Part shown: piece by piece, positions 26,316-36,220 of the stretch | How the letters are laid out: every line of letters begins with the position of its first letter | How positions within the stretch are numbered: the stretch's first letter is position 1 | Assembly (NCBI GenBank): GCA_040879985.1 | Contig: JBBDJH010000014.1 | Location: forward strand, 13,992-77,991 | Direction: 5' to 3' | DNA length: 64,000 nt | DNA from: VRUE01 sp040879985 | GTDB lineage: Bacteria; Actinomycetota; Thermoleophilia; Solirubrobacterales; 70-9 | Notes under the pieces: model-generated | Databases searched by the model: none | The model's input: only the letters and a program-made list of their open reading frames with translations | What the model was told of the DNA's origin: nothing | Translations under genes and position numbers: made by a program

Positions 26316-27832
26316 CGCCCGCCTCGCACCGGGCCGCTGCCCGCCGCGAGCCTCGCCTCGGCGGCCGGCGGCTGAACCGCGCCGACCGCCTCGTTCACCG
26401 ACCTGTCGATCCGCTCGAGGATCAGCTGCGGGTAGAGGGCGAGGGCGACGATGCAGGCGACCAGGGGCGCCAGCACAAGCCCGTCGCGGAGCCCGATCTC
26501 GCGCGATTCGACCCCGGCGGGGAGCCGGTTGTGCATCGTCCGCTGGTAGAGGCGCAGGGCGTAGAAGGCCGCCATCGCGACCCCCGAGATCGCCACGACC
26601 GCGAAGACGATCTTCGTCTGGAAGAGGCCGTTGAGGATGTAGAACTCGCCGATGAAGTTGGCCGAGCCGGGCATCGCCAGGGTCGCCAGGGTGACGATCA
26701 GGAAGAGCGCCGCCAGCACCGGGGCGCGCATCGCCATGCCGCCCATCTCACGCAGGTCCTCGCTGCCGCTGCGCTCGGCGAGCAGCGCGACGATCACGAA
26801 CAGCGGCGCCACCACGAGGCCGTGGTTGACCATCTGCAGCACCGCGCCGTCGGCCGCATCGGCGCGCAGGGCGAAGATCCCGGCGGTGATGAAGCCGAGC
26901 TGGGCGACCGAGGAGTAGCCGCCGATCAGGCGCACGTTGGTCTGCGTGAAGGCCATCGCGGAGCCGTAGAGGATCGAGGCCAGGGCGATCGCCAGGACGA
27001 CCTCCTGGAACTGGATCGTCGCGTCGGGGAAGAGCGGCAGGACGACGCGCAGGAAGCCGTAGGCGCCGACCTTGGCGAGCACGCCGGAGAAGATCGCCAG
27101 CACCGCCAGCGGCGCCGCCCGGTAGGCGTCGGGCATCCAGCCGTGCAGCAGGAAGGCCGGCATCTTGACCAGGAAGGCGGCGGCGAAGAACCAGAAGATC
27201 CAGCGCTGGCTGCCGGCGCCGATCGGGTCCTCGGCCAGGGCGGCGATCGAGAAGGTCAGCTCGCCGCCGTCGGCGGCGATGACCGCGGTGGCGATCGCCG
27301 CGACAAGCATCAGCAGCGAGCCGATCAGCGTGTAGACGATCATCTTCTGGGTCGCCGCGGCGGCGGTCGGGCCGCCCTCGCGGTCGCTCCCCCAGGCGCC
27401 GAAGAGGAAGTAGAACGGGACCAGCATCAGGTCAAAGAAGAGGACGAAGAGCAGCAGGTCCTGGGCGACGAAGGCGCCCAGCGTCGCGGTCTCGCCGATC
27501 AGCAGCATCAGGAAGAAGAGCCGCGGCCGCTGCTGCTCGCGCAGCGCCGCGAAGGCGGTCCCGCCCAGCCAGACGATCGCGGTCAGCAGGACCAGGAAGA
27601 CGTTGAGGCCGTCGATGCCGAGGCTGTACTCGACGCCGAGGCCGGGGATCCACTCGACCGCGACGGCGTTCTGCAGGCCGGCGGCGCCGGAGTCGAACCC
27701 GGCCAGCAGGGCGATCGCGACGCCCAGCGTCACCGCCGCGCCCAGCGTCGCCCACCAGCCGGCCAGCCGCCTGGGCAGGAAGAGGCCGAGCAGGCCGAAG
27801 GCGAGTGGGGCCCAGAGCAGCGCGTTGATCAC
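26312..27832 (-). CDS. nuoM: NADH-quinone oxidoreductase subunit M
   Basis: Antiporter-like proton-pumping subunit, 506 aa, about 14 helices. Conserved segments: FVLFFDLMLVPFYFLFGAWG (with the channel Glu/Asp position), LVKMPAFLLHGWMPDAYRAAPLAVLAIFSGVLAKVGAYGFLR and IGGYSSVAQLGFITAGIFA. GTG 27830-27832 is chosen because it overlaps the nuoL stop (GTGA) and gives the normal family N-terminus; the open frame further upstream is inside nuoL. Confidence 0.95.
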   Translation of the reverse strand: MINALLWAPLAFGLLGLFLPRRLAGWWATLGAAVTLGVAIALLAGFDSGAAGLQNAVAVEWIPGLGVEYSLGIDGLNVFLVLLTAIVWLGGTAFAALREQQRPRLFFLMLLIGETATLGAFVAQDLLLFVLFFDLMLVPFYFLFGAWGSDREGGPTAAAATQKMIVYTLIGSLLMLVAAIATAVIAADGGELTFSIAALAEDPIGAGSQRWIFWFFAAAFLVKMPAFLLHGWMPDAYRAAPLAVLAIFSGVLAKVGAYGFLRVVLPLFPDATIQFQEVVLAIALASILYGSAMAFTQTNVRLIGGYSSVAQLGFITAGIFALRADAADGAVLQMVNHGLVVAPLFVIVALLAERSGSEDLREMGGMAMRAPVLAALFLIVTLATLAMPGSANFIGEFYILNGLFQTKIVFAVVAISGVAMAAFYALRLYQRTMHNRLPAGVESREIGLRDGLVLAPLVACIVALALYPQLILERIDRSVNEAVGAVQPPAAEARLAAGSGPVRGGR

Positions 27833-29838
27833 GATGCGCTCAACAGGAAGTAGAGGGCGAGCGCGGCGACGCCGGCGACCAGCAGCAGCGCGTAGCTGCG
27901 CACGAAGCCGCTCTGCACGACGCGGACGAGGCCGCCGGCGCCGCTCACCGTGTCCCTGGCGCCGTTGACGATCCCGTCGACGACGAGGCGCTCGAAGGTC
28001 GCGTCGGCGAAGCGGCCGATCGCCAGCGCCGGCCGTACGACCAGCAGGCCGATCGCCTCGTCGAAGTACCACTTGTTGAGGCAGAGCAGGTAGACCGGCC
28101 GCAGGCGGGCGCGGAACAGGCCCGGCAGCTCCGGCCGCGCCACCCAGAGCAGCCAGGCGAGGCCGATGCCGGCCAGCGAGATCACGCCGCCGATCGCCAG
28201 GCCGCGCCACTCGTGCGCGACCGAGGGGTGGATCGCGGCCAGCGGCGAGTCGTGGAAGGCCGGCTCGAGGAAGCCGAAGAGGACGTTGGTGACGCCGGGC
28301 ACCTGGACCAGGCCGGCGAAGAGGGCGCCGCAGGCGAGCACGGCCATCGCCACGGCCATCGGCTTCGACTGCTCGGCGATGTGGTGTTCGGCGCCGGGGA
28401 AGCCGACCTCGGTGTCCTCGCTCTCTTCGGTCGCCGGGTTGATCGGCGGGCCGTGGTACAGCTCACCCGTGTCGATCAGGTGCTGGGCCTCCTCGCAGGG
28501 CCGCCCGGGCAGCACGCGGAAGATCAGCCGGAACGTGTAGAGCACGGTCAGCAGGGCGCCGACGTAGCCGCCGATCGCCATCCAGAAGTACATCCCGCCG
28601 CGCGCCTCGGCGAAGGCGAGGATCGAGTCCTTGGAGAAGAAGCCCGAGGTGAGCGGGAAGGCGGCCAGCGCCAGGCCGCCGATCACGAACATGATCGAGG
28701 TGAAGCGCATCGCCTTCCAGAAGCCGCTCATCCGGTCGATGTCCTGGCGGTTGGCCATCGCCGCGATCAGCGAGCCGGCGGTCATGAAGAGCAGCGCCTT
28801 GAAGAAGGCGTGGGTCATCAGGTGGAAGAGCCCGGCCGAGTAGGCGCCGATCGAGACGCCCATGATCATGTAGCCGATCTGGCTCATCGTCGAGTAGGCG
28901 ATCGCCCGCTTCAGGTCGGTCATCGCGATCGCGATCGTGCCGGCGACGAGCAGCGTCGCGAGGCCGGCGAAGGCGGCGATGTCGGCTGCCGTCGGGGCGA
29001 GGTAGAAGAGCGTGTTGGTGCGGGCGATCAGGTAGACGCCGGCGGTCACCATCGTCGCCGCGTGGATCAGCGAGGAGACCGGCGTCGGGCCCTCCATCGC
29101 GTCGGGCAGCCAGGTGTGGAAGGGGATCTGCGCCGACTTGGCGAAGGCGCCGACCAGCAGCAGCAGGCAGATCGCGGTGATCGTCCACTCGCCCTGGGCG
29201 AAGACCTCCGGCGCCCTGGCGAAGACCGTCTCGTAGTCGAAGCTGCCCAGCTCGCGGACGATCAGGAAGGCGGCGAGGACGAGGCCGATGTCGCCGACGA
29301 CGTTGATCACGAAGGCCTTCATCCCGGCCCCGGTCGCGGTTGTGCGCCGGTACCAGAAGCTGATCAGCGCGTAGGAGGCGAAGCCGACGAAGGCCCAGCC
29401 GACGATCAGCAGCACGAAGTTGCCGGCGAGGACCAGCAGCAGCATCGAGAAGACGAAGAAGTTGAGGTAGCTGAAGAAGCGGTGGTAGCCCTCGTCGGAG
29501 CGCATGTAGCCGAACGAGTAGAGGTGGATCAGGGTCGAGACCCCGGTGACGACGAGGATCATGAAGACGGAGAGCTGGTCGACGTAGATGCCGAGGTCGA
29601 TGTCGAGCCCGCCGGCGCTGGCGTAGGTCCACAGCGAGGAGGCGTGGCGGCGGCTCTCGGGCTCGTCGCCGAGCAGCGCGATCAGGGCGGCGACGGCGCA
29701 GGCGAAGGCGAGCCCGACCGCGGCGGTGCCGACGATCCCCGCGACCCGCGCCGGGATCGCCCGGAAGCCGAGCGCGATCGAGATCGAGCCGAGCAGCGGC
29801 AGCAGCAGGACCAGCCAGGCCCAGGTCGTCGCGCTCAC
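27829..29838 (-). CDS. nuoL: NADH-quinone oxidoreductase subunit L
   Basis: Distal proton-pumping subunit with the long lateral helix, 669 aa. Clear segments: FVGFASYALISFWYRRTTATGAGMKAFVINVVGD, KSAQIPFHTWLPDAMEGPTPVSSLIHAATMVTAGVYLIAR and AIAYSTMSQIGYMIMGVSIG. GTG 29836-29838 has GGGAGGA just upstream, so it is preferred over an upstream ATG. It overlaps nuoM by 4 bp and follows nuoK by 16 bp. A hydrophilic insert with E-E-S-E-D lies before the lateral-helix region. Confidence 0.95.
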   Translation of the reverse strand: MSATTWAWLVLLLPLLGSISIALGFRAIPARVAGIVGTAAVGLAFACAVAALIALLGDEPESRRHASSLWTYASAGGLDIDLGIYVDQLSVFMILVVTGVSTLIHLYSFGYMRSDEGYHRFFSYLNFFVFSMLLLVLAGNFVLLIVGWAFVGFASYALISFWYRRTTATGAGMKAFVINVVGDIGLVLAAFLIVRELGSFDYETVFARAPEVFAQGEWTITAICLLLLVGAFAKSAQIPFHTWLPDAMEGPTPVSSLIHAATMVTAGVYLIARTNTLFYLAPTAADIAAFAGLATLLVAGTIAIAMTDLKRAIAYSTMSQIGYMIMGVSIGAYSAGLFHLMTHAFFKALLFMTAGSLIAAMANRQDIDRMSGFWKAMRFTSIMFVIGGLALAAFPLTSGFFSKDSILAFAEARGGMYFWMAIGGYVGALLTVLYTFRLIFRVLPGRPCEEAQHLIDTGELYHGPPINPATEESEDTEVGFPGAEHHIAEQSKPMAVAMAVLACGALFAGLVQVPGVTNVLFGFLEPAFHDSPLAAIHPSVAHEWRGLAIGGVISLAGIGLAWLLWVARPELPGLFRARLRPVYLLCLNKWYFDEAIGLLVVRPALAIGRFADATFERLVVDGIVNGARDTVSGAGGLVRVVQSGFVRSYALLLVAGVAALALYFLLSAS

Positions 29839-29854
29839 GCTGTCCTCCCGGCGC

Positions 29855-30154
29855 TCATCCGCGCAGCTCCCGCAGCTCATCGACGTCGAGCGGCAGCCGG
29901 CGGCGGAAGAGGGCGACGATCAGGCCCAGCCCGATCACGACCTCGCAGGCGGCGACGACCATCACGACCAGGGCGAAGATCTGACCCTCCTCGTTGCCGA
30001 CCATGCGGCTGAAGGCGATCAGCGCGAGGTTGCCGGCGTTGAGCATCAGCTCGAGGCAGAGCAGGATCACGATCGGGCTGCGGCGCAGCAGGATCCCCGT
30101 CGCGCCGATCGCGAAGAGCAGCGAGGAGAGGACGATGTACCACTCGATGCTCAT
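29855..30154 (-). CDS. nuoK: NADH-quinone oxidoreductase subunit K
   Basis: Three-helix membrane subunit of Complex I, 99 aa, normal length. The second helix has LLCLELMLNAGNLALIAF with the conserved Glu, and the third has VVAACEVVIGLGLIVALFRRR with the second Glu, both part of the membrane-arm charge chain. ATG overlaps the nuoJ stop (ATGA). Confidence 0.95.
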   Translation of the reverse strand: MSIEWYIVLSSLLFAIGATGILLRRSPIVILLCLELMLNAGNLALIAFSRMVGNEEGQIFALVVMVVAACEVVIGLGLIVALFRRRLPLDVDELRELRG

Positions 30155-30681
30155 GTGACGTCTCCTCCGACGGTGGTCTCGCTTCGGCGGCCGGCGAGTA
30201 CTACAGCGCCCACAGCGGCAAGGAGGAGCAGGATGGAGGAGGCCTCGAAGGGTACGAGGAACTTCTCGAGCAGGAGGGTGCCGATCTCGGCGGGGTCTCC
30301 GAAGCCGGGCTCGACGTCGGGACCGTCCGTGCCCAGCGCCAGCAGGGAGGAGGCGAGGACGGCGATCGCGAGCTCGATGAAGATCGCCGCGCCGAGCAGC
30401 AGAGCGAGGAAGCGCTGGCCCGGGATCGGCTCCCAGGCCGACTCGCCGGTGCCGCCTATGTAGGCGACGACGAAGACGTAGAGGACCATTACCGCGCCGG
30501 CGTAGACGACCACCTGGGCCGCGGCGAGGAAGGCCGCGCTGAGCAGCAGGAAGAGCACGGCGAGCGAGAAGAGGTGGACGATCAGCGCCAGCACCCCGTA
30601 GAAGGGGTTGCGCAGGGCGATCACCCCGACGGCCCCGCCGAGCGTGCCCAGCGCCGCGCCGAAGAACAGCACCTCTTCCAT
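30151..30681 (-). CDS. nuoJ: NADH-quinone oxidoreductase subunit J
   Basis: Five-helix membrane subunit, 176 aa. The third helix shows AAFLAAAQVVVYAGAVMVLYVFVVAY, including the conserved Tyr and the helix that rearranges during coupling. The ATG at 30679-30681 sits one base into the nuoI stop. Stop overlaps nuoK. Confidence 0.93.
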   Translation of the reverse strand: MEEVLFFGAALGTLGGAVGVIALRNPFYGVLALIVHLFSLAVLFLLLSAAFLAAAQVVVYAGAVMVLYVFVVAYIGGTGESAWEPIPGQRFLALLLGAAIFIELAIAVLASSLLALGTDGPDVEPGFGDPAEIGTLLLEKFLVPFEASSILLLLAAVGAVVLAGRRSETTVGGDVT

Positions 30682-31223
30682 CACTCGCCCTCCGCCCGCA
30701 GCGGCGTGCGGTCGAGCGGCTCGGCGAGCAGCATCTCCTTGGTGAAGATCAGGTTCTCGCGGTCGTAGTCGGCCATCTCGTAGTCGTGGCCCATCGTGAT
30801 CGCGTCGAACGGGCAGGCGATCTCGCAGTAGCCGCAGAAGATGCAGCGCGAGAGGTTGATCTCGTAGACGGCCGCGTAGCGCTCGCCGGCCGAGACGCGC
30901 TCGCCGGGGATGTTCTCGGCGGCGACGACGCGGATGCAGTCGGCCGGGCAGGCGGCGGCGCAGAGCGAGCAGCCGACGCACTTCTCGAGTTCGCTGTCCT
31001 CGAACTTGTGCAGTTTGTGGCGGCCGCGGAAGCGCGGGTAGACCGGCGTCTTCTCCTCCGGGTACTGGATCGTCAGCGGCCCCTCGACGAGGCGCGCCAT
31101 CGTCGTCTTCAGCCCGCGCAGGGTCTCGCCGAAGGCGCGGTAGGCGCCGCCGAGCCCGCCCGGGTCCGGCCCGCGCTGGACCTCGACCACGTCCTCGTCC
31201 TTCAGGTAGGGGAACTCGGTCAC
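30681..31223 (-). CDS. nuoI: NADH-quinone oxidoreductase subunit I (2x[4Fe-4S])
   Basis: Peripheral-arm ferredoxin-like subunit, 180 aa, carrying clusters N6a and N6b. Both motifs are intact: CVGCSLCAAACPADCI and CIFCGYCEIACPFDAI. It starts at GTG 31221-31223, overlapping the nuoH stop (GTGA). The N-terminus contains the amphipathic segment that docks on NuoH. Confidence 0.95.
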   Translation of the reverse strand: MTEFPYLKDEDVVEVQRGPDPGGLGGAYRAFGETLRGLKTTMARLVEGPLTIQYPEEKTPVYPRFRGRHKLHKFEDSELEKCVGCSLCAAACPADCIRVVAAENIPGERVSAGERYAAVYEINLSRCIFCGYCEIACPFDAITMGHDYEMADYDRENLIFTKEMLLAEPLDRTPLRAEGE

Positions 31224-32218
31224 GTCACCACCACCAGCACCGCGGTGACGAGGATGTTCAGCGTCGCAAGCGGCAGCAGCACCTTCCAGCCGAGGCTCAT
31301 CAGCTGGTCGTAGCGCAGCCGCGGCAGCGTCGCCCGCACCCAGATGAAGACCAGCACCAGGCAGAGCATCTTGGCGAGCATCCAGATCGGGTCGAGGAAG
31401 CTCGGGCCGGGGCCCATCCAGCCGCCGAGGAAGATCGCCGCGGCGATCCCGGAGACGACGAGGATCTCCATGTACTCGACCAGCAGGAAGCTGCCGAAGC
31501 GCATTCCGCCGTACTCGGTCTGGTAGCCCTGGACCAGTTCGGCGTCGGCCTCGGGCATGTCGAACGGGGTGCGGTTGGTCTCGGCGAAGCCGGCGACGAT
31601 GAAGATCAGGAAGCCGACGGCCTGCGGCACGACGAACCAGACGGCGCCCTGGGCGTGGACGATGTCGACCAGCGAGAGCGAGCCGGCCATCATCACCGCG
31701 CCGAGCAGCGCCAGGCCCATCGCCACCTCGTAGGAGATCAGCTGCCCGGCGCCGCGCATCGCCCCCAGCAGGCTGTATTTGGAGCCCGAGGCCCAGCCGC
31801 CCAGCAGCACCCCGTAGAAGGCGATCGAGCCGACGGCGAAGAAGTAGAGGACGCCGATCGGCACGTCGATCCCGTAGAGGCCGACGCCGCCCTGGACGTC
31901 GCCCCAGGGGATGATCGCGAGGGCGAGGACGCCGGAGAGGACGGGCAGCAGCGGCCCCAGCACGAACAGGGTCGGGACCGCGTTGGCCGGCCGGAAGGCC
32001 TCCTTGCCGAGCAGCTTGCCGACGTCGGCGAGCGGCTGCAGGATGCCGAAGGGGCCGACCCGGTTGGGCCCGTAGCGGTGCTGGAAGCGGCCGATCAGCT
32101 TGCGCTCGAGCACCGTCATCAGCGGCAGGATCGCGAAGATCACGCCGAAGATCACCAGCGACTTGACGACCATGATCCAGGTCGCTTCGACGAACTGCGT
32201 GTCGGCGATCGGCAGCAT
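31220..32218 (-). CDS. nuoH: NADH-quinone oxidoreductase subunit H
   Basis: Membrane subunit forming the quinone chamber entrance, 332 aa, about eight helices. Recognisable: FQHRYGPNRVGPFGILQPLADVGKLLGKEAF, and the acidic loop VAGFAETNRTPFDMPEADAELVQGYQTEYGG, which faces the quinone site. The start ATG overlaps the nuoG stop (ATGA). Confidence 0.95.
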   Translation of the reverse strand: MLPIADTQFVEATWIMVVKSLVIFGVIFAILPLMTVLERKLIGRFQHRYGPNRVGPFGILQPLADVGKLLGKEAFRPANAVPTLFVLGPLLPVLSGVLALAIIPWGDVQGGVGLYGIDVPIGVLYFFAVGSIAFYGVLLGGWASGSKYSLLGAMRGAGQLISYEVAMGLALLGAVMMAGSLSLVDIVHAQGAVWFVVPQAVGFLIFIVAGFAETNRTPFDMPEADAELVQGYQTEYGGMRFGSFLLVEYMEILVVSGIAAAIFLGGWMGPGPSFLDPIWMLAKMLCLVLVFIWVRATLPRLRYDQLMSLGWKVLLPLATLNILVTAVLVVVT

Positions 32219-34901
32219 CAGGCCTTGCTCCCCGGCGGGCTCGCGGCCGCCCCGCCGAGTCGCTTGATCTCCACATCGACCGGGCCGCCGTCGAGCAGCG
32301 CGTTGGCGTTGCCCTCGCCGGTTCCCTCGATCAGGAAGCAGGTGCCCGGCTCGATCCGCTCGCGGATCGCCACCCGCGCCCGCACCGTCGTGCCGTTCTG
32401 CGAGACGTCAACCTCATCGCCGGTCTTCAGTCCGAGCCGCTCCGCATCGGACAACGAAAGCTCGACCCGCTGCCGCGGCTGCAAGAACTTCAGCGGCGGG
32501 TTCAGCTCGGTGATCGGGCCCGCCCAGAGGTCTCGGTAGGTGCCGAGCGTGAGAGAGCTCGAAGCGGGGAGGGCGNNNNNNNNNNNNNNNNNNNNNNNNN
32601 NNNNNNNNNNNNNNNNNNNNNNNNNNNNNNNNNNNNNNNNNNNNNNNNNNNNNNNNNNNNNNNNNNNNNNNNNNNGGCGGAGTCCGCGGCGGGGAGGGAA
32701 GCTGCCGCGTCGCGGTCCTGCCAGCGGATGCCGCGGCCGGCGATGGCCGCGTCGTCGATTCCGGCGTAGAAGGGGACTGCAGCGGTCAGAGCCGCGAGGG
32801 CTGAGGGTTGGGAGACGATCCCGGTGTCGTGGCTGAGCGCGAGAGAGAGCTCGGCGAGGACGCCCCAGTTGGGGCGGATCTCGCCGGGGCGCTTGGCTGA
32901 GGGCCTTACTCGTTGCAAGCGCCCGTCTGGATGCGTGACCGTGCCGTCCTTCTCGGCGTGGGTCTCGAGCGGGAAGACGACGTCGGCCTTGGCGGTCGTG
33001 GCGTTCTCGAAGGTCGAGAAGCAGATGACGTTCTCCGCGGAGGTCAGGGCGCGGTCCCAGGCGACCGTGTCGGGGAAGTCGCGCAGCGGGTCGACGCCGA
33101 AGAGGAGCAGGGTCGTCAGCTCGCCCGACTCGAGCGCGGCGCGGATCTGCTCGGTGTTCATCCCCACCGCCGGGAAGGATCCGTTCGTCGTGGAGGCGCC
33201 CTCCTCCCCGGGGACGGCGCCGGCGACCGTGGCCTCGCTCAGGCCCGGGCCGGCGTCGGGGAGGCAGCCGGCCTCGCGCAGGCCGCGGGCATTGGCGAGG
33301 TCGGGGATTTCCAGCAGGCCGCTGCCGTCCTTGCCCGCCAGGTCGAGCGCCGCGGCCAGGTCGAGCAGCGCCGCGGTCGCCGCCTCGCCCTCGCGGCCGA
33401 TCCGCTCGCCCCAGACGATCACGATGCGCCCGGCGCCGCGCAGAACCTCGGCAACCTCCGCCGCGCTGTTCCTTTCCCCTGCCATAGCGGGAGAAGGAAC
33501 AGCGGAACCGGGGGTTTCGGAGTGCAGCGTCCTCGCCAGCCCGGCGAGGAAGTGGGTCGCCTCACCCGGGGCGTAGCGGCTCACGGCCGCGGCGCCGCCG
33601 TCGAGCGTCGTCGGGCGGTCGGTTGCGACCGCCAGCCTGGCACCGTTGCGGCGCATCGCCTTGCGGATCCGCAGGTCAAGGATCGGCGAGCTGTGCAGCG
33701 GGTCGGAGCCGACCAGCAGGATCGCCTCGGCGCCGTCGATCTCGCGCACTTGGGCCGAGAGCTCGGGTTGCGCGAGCTGCAGCAGGGTGTCGCGCGACGG
33801 GCCGCGCGAGAGCCGCGACTCGACGTGGGGCGAGCCGAGCGCCTCGCGCAAGATCCGCTGCACCAAATAGCCCTCCTCGTTGGAGGCGTCGCCGACGATC
33901 GCTGCGACCCCGCGCGCCGACGAGTGGTCGCTTGACGTCGTCATGGTGGTGCCAACTGACCGCTCACCCTCCCGCGGCGCCTCGGCCCCCCGCAGCGCCT
34001 CGGCGGCCTTGGCGATCGCGTCGTCCCACGTGGTGGGCCCGCCGCGCAGGCGCGGCGCCGTGACGCGCTCTCCGGCGGCGAACATCTCGAAGCCGTAGCG
34101 GCCGCGGTCGCAGAGCCAGCCGTCGTCGACGTCGGGGTTGTCGCGGGCGACGACACGCTTGACCTGCTCGTCGCGGACGGTGAAGCTGACGTTGCACTGG
34201 CTCGGGCAGAGCGTGCAGATCGAGCCCGCCTGCTCGATGTCCCAGGGCCGGGCGCGGAAGCGGTAGGTGTAGCTGGTCAGCGCGCCGACCGGGCAGAGGT
34301 CGGTGATGTTGCCGTGGAAGGGGTCGACGTAGGGCCGGTCATCGAAGGTGCCGACGAAGGTGCGGTCGCCGCGCTCGAGCAGCTGCAGCTGCGAGTCCTC
34401 GCTGACCTCCTGGCTGAAGCGCACGCAGCGGTAGCAGAGGATGCAGCGCTCGCGGTCGATCGCGACCAGCGGCGAGAGCTCGACCGGCTTCTGGAAGTGC
34501 CGCTTCTCGTCGGTCATGCGGCTCTTGCCGGGGCCCCAGCCCATCGTGATGTCCTGCAGCGGGCATTCGCCGCCTTTGTCGCAGACGGGGCAGTCGAGCG
34601 GGTGGTTGACGAGCAGGAACTCGACCACGGCGCTCTGCGCGTGCTTGACCTGGTCGGTGCGGGTGTGGACGACCATGCCGTCGCGGACCGGGGTCGAGCA
34701 GGAGGTCTGCAGCTTCGGGATCCCCTCGATCTCGACCAGGCACATGCGGCAGGCGCCGACCGGTTCACCGAGCTTCGGCTCGTAACAGAAGACCGGGATC
34801 TCGACATCGCCGCGCTTGGCGGCGTCGTGCAGCATCTCGCCCTCGGTCGCGGCGACCTCGCGGCCGTCGATCAGCAGGGTTATCTCCTTGCCGCGGCTCA
34901 C
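32218..34901 (-). CDS. nuoG: NADH-quinone oxidoreductase subunit G (contains an assembly gap)
   Basis: Large peripheral subunit. The N-terminal part has the [2Fe-2S] site CYEPKLGEPVGACRMCLVE, the His-x3-Cys [4Fe-4S] site HPLDCPVCDKGGECPLQD, then CILCYRCVRFSQE; a CTLCPSQCNVSF cluster follows at the start of the molybdopterin-oxidoreductase-like domain. GTG 34899-34901 overlaps the nuoF stop. After the 100-N gap the C-terminal molybdopterin-dinucleotide-binding-like domain continues in the frame ending at 32218 (GTYRDLWAGPITELNPP...VELSLSDAERLGLKTGDEV). The two sides are in different frames relative to the placeholder, so the real gap is not 100 bp. A 47-bp palindrome is embedded in frame at 33461-33507 (about residues 465-481). 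Confidence 0.92.
32576..32675. other. Assembly gap (100 N) inside nuoG
   Basis: Exactly 100 N. The flanking nuoG parts are in different frames if the gap length is taken literally, so the true missing length must satisfy a different remainder modulo 3. Confidence 0.99.
33461..33507. repeat. 47-bp palindrome inside nuoG coding sequence
   Basis: The inner arms CGCTGTTCCTT (33464-33474) and AAGGAACAGCG (33494-33504) are exact complements; the centre carries CATAGC. The right end AAGGAACAGCGGAA is identical over 14 nt with the intergenic copy at 62094-62140. In nuoG it is read through as the peptide SAVPSPAMAGERNS, a stretch without counterpart in the conserved fold. Confidence 0.8.
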
Positions 34902-36220
34902 GTCGCCGCCCCCAGGGTCTCGGCGGGGCCCTGCACGGCGGCGATCCGCGCGGAGTCGAGCGCCGGCCCCGCCTCGGCGATGACCTGCTCGAACTCGTCG
35001 CGGAACTTCCTCACCATCGCGCTGACCGGCATCGCCATCGAGTCGCCGAGCACGCAGAGGCAGTTCCCCATGATGTTGTCCTGGACCGAGCTGATGATGT
35101 CGAGGTCCATCGGCGTGGCCTCGCCGCGCACGACCCTTTCCAGCATCTTCACCGTCCAGTTGGTGCCCTCCCTGCACGGCGTGCACTTGCCGCAGGACTC
35201 GTGGTGGTAGAAGCGCGCCGTGCGCAGCGCCATGTGGGGGATCGAGACGCTGTCGTCGGCGACGATGATCGAGCCCGAGCCGAGCATCGAGCCGGCCTCG
35301 GCCATCGCCTCGAAGGAGTAGGGCAGGTCCATCCCCTCCTCGGGGGTGAGGACCGGCGAGGAGGAGCCGCCTGGGTAGAAGGCCTTGACCTCGCGCCCCT
35401 CCAGCGGCCCGCCGGCGAGGCCGTAGATCAGCTCGCGGGTGGGGATGCCCAGCTCGACCTCGTAGTTGCCCGGGCGGCGCACGCCGCCGGAGACGGAGAC
35501 GACCTTGGTCCCCGGCGACTGCTCGGTGCCGAAGCCCTTGAACCACTCGGCCCCGTGGGCGACGATCCGCGGCACGTTGGAGAGCGTCTCGACGTTGTTG
35601 ATCAGGGTCGGGCCGCCGTAGAGGCCCTGCACCGCCGGGAAGGGCGGCTTGAGGCGCGGGTTGCCGCGCTTGCCCTCGAGCGCGTCGAGCAGCGCCGTCT
35701 CCTCGCCGCAGATGTAGGCGCCGGCGCCGCGGTGGACGATCAGCTCGAGGTCGCGGTGGCTGCCGAGGATGTCCACGCCGAGGTAGCCGGCCTCGTAGGC
35801 TTCGGCGACCGCGGCGTCGAGGATGTCGGCCTGCAGGTCGTACTCGCCGCGGATGAAGATGAAGGCGTGGCCGGCGTCGGCGGCGATCGCGGCGATCGCG
35901 ATCCCCTCGATCAGCTGGTGCGGGTTGCGCTGCATCAGCTCGCGGTCCTTGAAGGCCCCGGGCTCGGACTCGTCGGCGTTGCAGCAGAGGTACTTGTCGA
36001 TCTCACCGCGCGGCAGGAAGGAGGCCTTTTTGCCCATCGAGAAGCCGGCGCCGCCGCGCCCGCGCAGGCCCGAGTCCTCGAGCTCCTTGAGGATCTCCTC
36101 GGCCTCCATCTGGCGGTAGGCCTTCTTCAGCGTCGCGTAGCCGCCGTAGCCCTCATAGCCGGCCAGCGTGCGCAGCGCCGGGTCCTCGGCGTGCTCGAGC
36201 AGGAGGCGGGTCTCAGCCAT
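34898..36220 (-). CDS. nuoF: NADH-quinone oxidoreductase subunit F (NADH/FMN-binding)
   Basis: Binds NADH, FMN and cluster N3, 440 aa. Shown by the Gly-rich GLRGRGGAGFSMGKKASFLP NADH site, CNADESEPGAFKDRELMQ for FMN, ICGEETALLDALEGKRGNPRLKPPFPA, and the cluster motif ESCGKCTPCREG with a distal Cys in NCLCVLGDS. The ATG (36218-36220) overlaps nuoE by 8 bp; the stop overlaps the nuoG start. Confidence 0.96.
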   Translation of the reverse strand: MAETRLLLEHAEDPALRTLAGYEGYGGYATLKKAYRQMEAEEILKELEDSGLRGRGGAGFSMGKKASFLPRGEIDKYLCCNADESEPGAFKDRELMQRNPHQLIEGIAIAAIAADAGHAFIFIRGEYDLQADILDAAVAEAYEAGYLGVDILGSHRDLELIVHRGAGAYICGEETALLDALEGKRGNPRLKPPFPAVQGLYGGPTLINNVETLSNVPRIVAHGAEWFKGFGTEQSPGTKVVSVSGGVRRPGNYEVELGIPTRELIYGLAGGPLEGREVKAFYPGGSSSPVLTPEEGMDLPYSFEAMAEAGSMLGSGSIIVADDSVSIPHMALRTARFYHHESCGKCTPCREGTNWTVKMLERVVRGEATPMDLDIISSVQDNIMGNCLCVLGDSMAMPVSAMVRKFRDEFEQVIAEAGPALDSARIAAVQGPAETLGAAT

